Positions 24,107 through 27,117 of a stretch of DNA of 27,117 nt are shown here, piece after piece (within the stretch, counting starts at the first letter, position 1; each line of letters opens with the position of its first letter). The DNA comes from Alphaproteobacteria bacterium (GTDB taxonomy: Bacteria; Pseudomonadota; Alphaproteobacteria; CAAGCB01; CAG-977). The position numbers and the translations under genes are program-made. Under the pieces are notes generated by a model, which searched no databases, was not told where the DNA came from, and saw only the letters and a program-made list of their open reading frames with translations. The stretch is taken from positions 1 to 27,117 of the forward strand of contig CAAGEK010000005.1 of assembly GCA_900768845.1 (NCBI GenBank). The letters run 5' to 3'.

Positions 24107-25498
24107 TCAAACTTCCATTGTCGAGCCGCGGCCGCGCATTCCGGTGCTGCCGCCCGCGGTTTGAAGGGCGGGATTGTACATCAGGCAATTCGGCGTACAG
24201 TCGCATTCGGCGGCAATCTTGATGTTTTTGGCTATCTTGCCTTCGTTGCGCAATGCAAACAGTTTCTGAACAATCCTGTCGCGCAACTGCCACGGGTCGA
24301 TCGTATTGATAAAAATCTTGGTAACCGCTTCAAATCCCGCAGGATTGCTGATGCGCCATTTGATCAGGATATGCCACGGGGAAGGAATGTCTATCGCCGG
24401 CGGGCGGTAATACCATTCTTCGTTGCACGGGATCTCGCTGCCCATCGATGCGTGACAGGCGTGGACAATGTCCGACATTCCTTTAAGCTGTTCGGGAGAG
24501 AGATTCCACGGCTGGTTCTTTTCGGCTTTGGAGAATATCGCCAAAGTCGGATACCGGTGTCCGAAATCCGCAAAAGCGACGGCATAATCGTTTTCGGCGA
24601 AAATCAAATTCTGGTATCCGGCGTAATTGACGGCGAAATCGTTGTAAATGTTCGGATTTTCCCTTGCCAGTTGGAATTCTTTTTCGTTGCTGGCACTGAT
24701 GCCGTCAATGGCGACCAATTGTTTGTGCAGGTGGTCGAATGATGCGCCGGCCTGATTCAACCAGTTTTGAAACACGGTCACATAGCGGACGTAACGGTTG
24801 CTCAAATAAATGTCTTTTAATGCGGCGATCGTGAAATTCATGTATTGATAATGCAGTTCGGGCGTCATACTGCCGGAGGAAGCCTTTGCATTGTCTTCGG
24901 TCGCCCCTTCTACAAAGTGGCGTTTCCCGATGATCAGTTCGTGGCCGCCGGCAAAAAAATTGTCGGCCATTTTCAGCTTGCGCCCCGATGAAATGCTGTC
25001 TATTTCATCGCGTGACAGACCCGACATTTTCAATTTCGTTTGCACAATGTCCAAAACGTGTTCGCGACCGGCGGGAGATTCCAGATAAGCCTCCTTGCGG
25101 GCGGCGATTTGGTCGTTCATGACATAGCCGTAATTCTTTTCCCAATAATCGAACGATATGATTTCAAACAGGTTCGGAATGCGGCGAAACTCCGCCGTCG
25201 TTTCAAACAGCTTGTCGACGGGGGTGTCTTTGACCAATTTGAATTCCGCCCCCGATTTGATCAGGCGCGCTTTTTCCGGCGGCGTCTTCAAGTAGTTTTT
25301 CGGACAGAAATGACAATAGTCTTCCGGTTCTCGGGGAATGATCGTTCTGACTTCGGGATCGGCGGTTTTTTTCACGTTCGGACGGTTGCCCCTCCCCGGT
25401 ACGGTCCAGACTTGCGTTCCCGTAAACGGATTGACCTGTTTTATCGTGCCGTCGGGCATCCGTTGCAGGAAGTTTTGTTCATATGCGCTTTTAAACAT
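24107..25498 (-). CDS. GalT-fold (DUF4921-like) putative sugar-phosphate nucleotidylyltransferase
   Basis: This protein of about 463 residues belongs to the HIT/GalT superfamily. It starts with a motif resembling DUF4921 proteins (MPDGTIKQVNPFTGTQVW). CHFC (C62, C65) probably binds a metal; FEIISFD and GGHELII follow as in galactose-1-phosphate uridylyltransferases. The active-site-like block is AGASFDHLHKQL, with H256, H258 and Q260 in the H-x-H-x-Q pattern. I chose the second ATG (25496-25498) because AAAGGA is well spaced from it; the first ATG at 25507 sits directly on that site. It is divergent from a glycogen synthase, so a role in sugar-1-phosphate or nucleotide-sugar exchange is plausible. 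The substrate is unknown. The C-terminus is Gly/Arg/Ser rich and probably disordered. Confidence 0.72.
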   Translation of the reverse strand: MFKSAYEQNFLQRMPDGTIKQVNPFTGTQVWTVPGRGNRPNVKKTADPEVRTIIPREPEDYCHFCPKNYLKTPPEKARLIKSGAEFKLVKDTPVDKLFETTAEFRRIPNLFEIISFDYWEKNYGYVMNDQIAARKEAYLESPAGREHVLDIVQTKLKMSGLSRDEIDSISSGRKLKMADNFFAGGHELIIGKRHFVEGATEDNAKASSGSMTPELHYQYMNFTIAALKDIYLSNRYVRYVTVFQNWLNQAGASFDHLHKQLVAIDGISASNEKEFQLARENPNIYNDFAVNYAGYQNLIFAENDYAVAFADFGHRYPTLAIFSKAEKNQPWNLSPEQLKGMSDIVHACHASMGSEIPCNEEWYYRPPAIDIPSPWHILIKWRISNPAGFEAVTKIFINTIDPWQLRDRIVQKLFALRNEGKIAKNIKIAAECDCTPNCLMYNPALQTAGGSTGMRGRGSTMEV

Positions 25499-25572
25499 CG
25501 GGGGCATCCTTTTTTTGTGGACAACGTTACGTTCAATATAGCCTTGAGCGTCATGAATTTCCAGAATTTATG

Positions 25573-25597
25573 AAAAAATCGCCGTAAGAGGCGGCGA
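25573..25597 (-). terminator. Terminator-like hairpin upstream of the GalT-fold gene
   Basis: On the minus strand TCGCCG pairs with CGGCGA around a seven-base loop, followed by ATTTTTTC. It lies about 75 bases before the start of the GalT-fold gene. With no minus-strand gene ending upstream, it could be a leader attenuator. Alternatively the real promoter lies after it: TATATT near 25535 is a -10 candidate with a weak -35. Confidence 0.45.
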
Positions 25598-25730
25598 ACC
25601 GGCATTTTTTTGGCCGTTTTGTAGCGAAAAAAGAAAAAATGACGCGCCGGCGTTTGATAAACGTTGACGAAAAGCCGTCAAAATAAGATGCTTGTTATAA
25701 AGATATTTTTCATTTCGGAGGCACAATTTT

Positions 25731-26954
25731 ATGAAAGTCATGTTTGTAACAAACGAATATCCTCCCCACATTTACGGCGGTGCGGGCGTTCACGTCGAAT
25801 ATTTGTCCAAAGAACTGGCAAAATTGATGGAAGTCGAAGTCCGCAGTTTTCACGATCAACATTACAAGGACGGCAACCTGACCGTCGAGGGGACGACGCC
25901 CGACGCTTCCTTGTTCAAAGGGTGTCCCAAAGAATTGGCGTCGCCGTTAAAGGCTTTTTACAACGGGTTGGTCTTTTCGGGAGAAGGGGTTGATGCCGAT
26001 ATCGCCCACTGTCATACCTGGTATGCTCATTTCGCCGGTATTTTGGCAAAGATGCTGTACGGGATTCCTTTGGTCGTAACGGTTCATTCTTTGGAACCCC
26101 TGCGCCCGTGGAAACGCGAACAGTTGGGGCGCGGTTACGACGTATCCGGATGGGTTGAAAAAACGGCGTTGGAAATGGCGGACGCCGTCGTCGCCGTGTC
26201 GCAAAGCACGAAAGACGATGTTTTGCGCCTGTTCCCGAAAATCGACCCTGCACGCGTATCGATCATTTACAACGGGATTGACGTAAACCAGTACCATGAA
26301 GTGGAAGACGCGTCGGTTTTGCAAAAATACGGTATTCGCACGGACAAGCCGTATGTTTTGTTTGTCGGCCGCATGACGCGCCAAAAGGGGTTGCTGTATT
26401 TATTGAAGGCGGCGGCAAAGCTGGACGCCGACGCTCAGCTGGTTTTATGTGCGGGCGACGCGGACACGCCGGAAATGAAAGCGGAATTGGAAGGTTTGGT
26501 GGCTTCGTTGAAACAATCGCGTTCCGATGTGGTTTGGATTCCGGGGATGCTGTCCCGTGAGGAAACGATTGCGTTGTATTCGCAGGCGGCGGTGTTTTGC
26601 TGTCCGTCGATTTACGAACCTTTCGGCATTATCAATCTTGAAGCGATGGCTTGCGGCACTCCCGTTGTGGCCAGTGCCGTCGGCGGCATCAAAGAAGTTG
26701 TCGTACACGGGGAAACGGGGTATTTGGTTGATCCGGAATTGTCGGATGTCGCGCCGCACGATCCCGTCGATCCCGACGGGTTTGCGCAACGGCTGGCGGA
26801 TGCGATGAACGGATTGATTCGGGATCCTGTCGCGGCAAAGAAAATGGGGCAGGCCGGACGCCGGCGGGTTGAAAAGTATTTCAGCTGGCAAAGTATAGCC
26901 CACCAGACGAAAGACCTTTATCAAAAGATTTTGGACGCAAAAACATCGGAGTAG
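25731..26954 (+). CDS. glgA: Glycogen synthase, GT4 family (Corynebacterium-type GlgA/GlgM-like)
   Basis: This glycosyltransferase of 407 residues has the GT-B fold. It begins MKVMFVTNEYPPHIYGGAGVH, with the nucleotide-sugar glycine loop at 16-20. YNGIDVNQY near 180 and FVGRMTRQKG near 207 start the C-terminal domain, and EPFGIINLEAMACGTPVVAS is the GT4 E-x7-E donor-binding motif. The length and motifs resemble the actinobacterial GT4 glycogen synthases rather than the GT5 GlgA of enteric bacteria (about 480 residues). It probably uses ADP- or UDP-glucose to extend alpha-1,4-glucan. The actinobacterial GlgM relative makes maltose-1-phosphate, and that alternative cannot be excluded. GGAGG lies 10 bases before the ATG. 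No glgB or glgC is in the window. Confidence 0.85.
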   Translation: MKVMFVTNEYPPHIYGGAGVHVEYLSKELAKLMEVEVRSFHDQHYKDGNLTVEGTTPDASLFKGCPKELASPLKAFYNGLVFSGEGVDADIAHCHTWYAHFAGILAKMLYGIPLVVTVHSLEPLRPWKREQLGRGYDVSGWVEKTALEMADAVVAVSQSTKDDVLRLFPKIDPARVSIIYNGIDVNQYHEVEDASVLQKYGIRTDKPYVLFVGRMTRQKGLLYLLKAAAKLDADAQLVLCAGDADTPEMKAELEGLVASLKQSRSDVVWIPGMLSREETIALYSQAAVFCCPSIYEPFGIINLEAMACGTPVVASAVGGIKEVVVHGETGYLVDPELSDVAPHDPVDPDGFAQRLADAMNGLIRDPVAAKKMGQAGRRRVEKYFSWQSIAHQTKDLYQKILDAKTSE

Positions 26955-26962
26955 GGCTCCGG

Positions 26963-26995
26963 ACGGCGCGGTTTCATTTCCGCGCCGTTTTTTGT
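26963..26995 (+). terminator. Rho-independent terminator after glgA
   Basis: ACGGCGCGG and CCGCGCCGT form a perfect stem around a short loop, followed by a T run. It starts eight bases after the glgA stop codon. Confidence 0.94.
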
Positions 26996-27023
26996 GCGCT
27001 TTTTCTAATAGGATTACTGTTAT

Positions 27024-27117
27024 GTGCGCCGAGGTTGCATGCAGGAGTTTTATTAGAAGAACGGAGTTATGAGATAGCGTCTAGTGCGAAACTAGGAGAA
27101 CAGCAGGACAGCTTGCG
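27024..27117 (+). other. Possible 5' end of a group II intron, cut by the window edge
   Basis: The sequence starts GTGCGCC, matching the GUGYG 5' consensus of group II introns. It continues without an open frame or codon-like structure, with many purine-rich single-strand-like stretches and a perfect hairpin CTAGT/ACTAG closed by a GCGAA loop (27081-27095). It lies shortly after the glgA terminator, a common intergenic site for mobile introns. Only about 94 bases are visible, so domain structure and any reverse transcriptase cannot be checked. It could equally be an untranslated leader or another structured RNA. Confidence 0.3.

Noticed and set aside
1..27117. CRISPR arrays, tRNA or rRNA genes, prophage genes
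   Set aside because: I saw no regularly spaced direct repeats, no cloverleaf with TTCGAATC-like arm and CCA end, no rRNA segments, and no phage structural genes.

Overview
The window looks like chromosome of an anaerobic or fermentative alphaproteobacterium of moderate GC content. MipZ is an alphaproteobacterial division-site regulator, and the clpS-clpA, pgm and adenosine-kinase-like PfkB genes fit that class. A three-subunit [FeFe]-hydrogenase operon points to an oxygen-free lifestyle, and such hydrogenases are uncommon in Alphaproteobacteria. My best guess is one of the host-associated (gut-type) alphaproteobacterial lineages, but the sequence alone does not prove this. Genes are densely packed on both strands, with clear hairpin terminators and few long gaps.

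Left part (1-12111): tyrS (-) and anmK (+) diverge. They are followed by an orphan amino-acid-binding lipoprotein and an orphan type IVb-like pilin. A decayed IS200-type element (about 4411-4834) separates these from a two-gene operon resembling DprE1/DprE2, which epimerises a polyprenyl-phosphate sugar for envelope glycans. Next come a PfkB sugar/nucleoside kinase, the clpS-clpA proteolysis operon and a D,D-carboxypeptidase.

Middle part (12108-17660): this minus-strand block is devoted to the envelope and sugar phosphates. It holds an EptA-like phosphoethanolamine transferase, a phosphomannomutase/phosphoglucomutase, an alpha-phosphoglucomutase and mipZ. The EptA-like gene is the most striking object in the window. 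It has a strong Shine-Dalgarno and a TTG start, then a 10-base C tract that throws it out of frame. With 9 or 12 C it would encode a full-length protein of about 524 residues. This is the signature of a phase-variable surface-modification gene caught in the OFF state.

Right part (17806-27117): a promoter precedes hydC-hydB-hydA, a trimeric NAD-linked [FeFe] hydrogenase with all H-cluster ligands present, closed by two tandem terminators. trxB follows, then a second IS200-derived element (about 23511-24044) with the same internal deletion as the first, so both are copies of one non-autonomous family. A GalT-fold protein (DUF4921-like) and a short GT4 glycogen synthase are divergently transcribed. 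With the two phosphohexomutases they suggest glycogen or alpha-glucan metabolism. The last ~95 bases start with GTGCGCC and may be the 5' end of a group II intron cut by the window edge.
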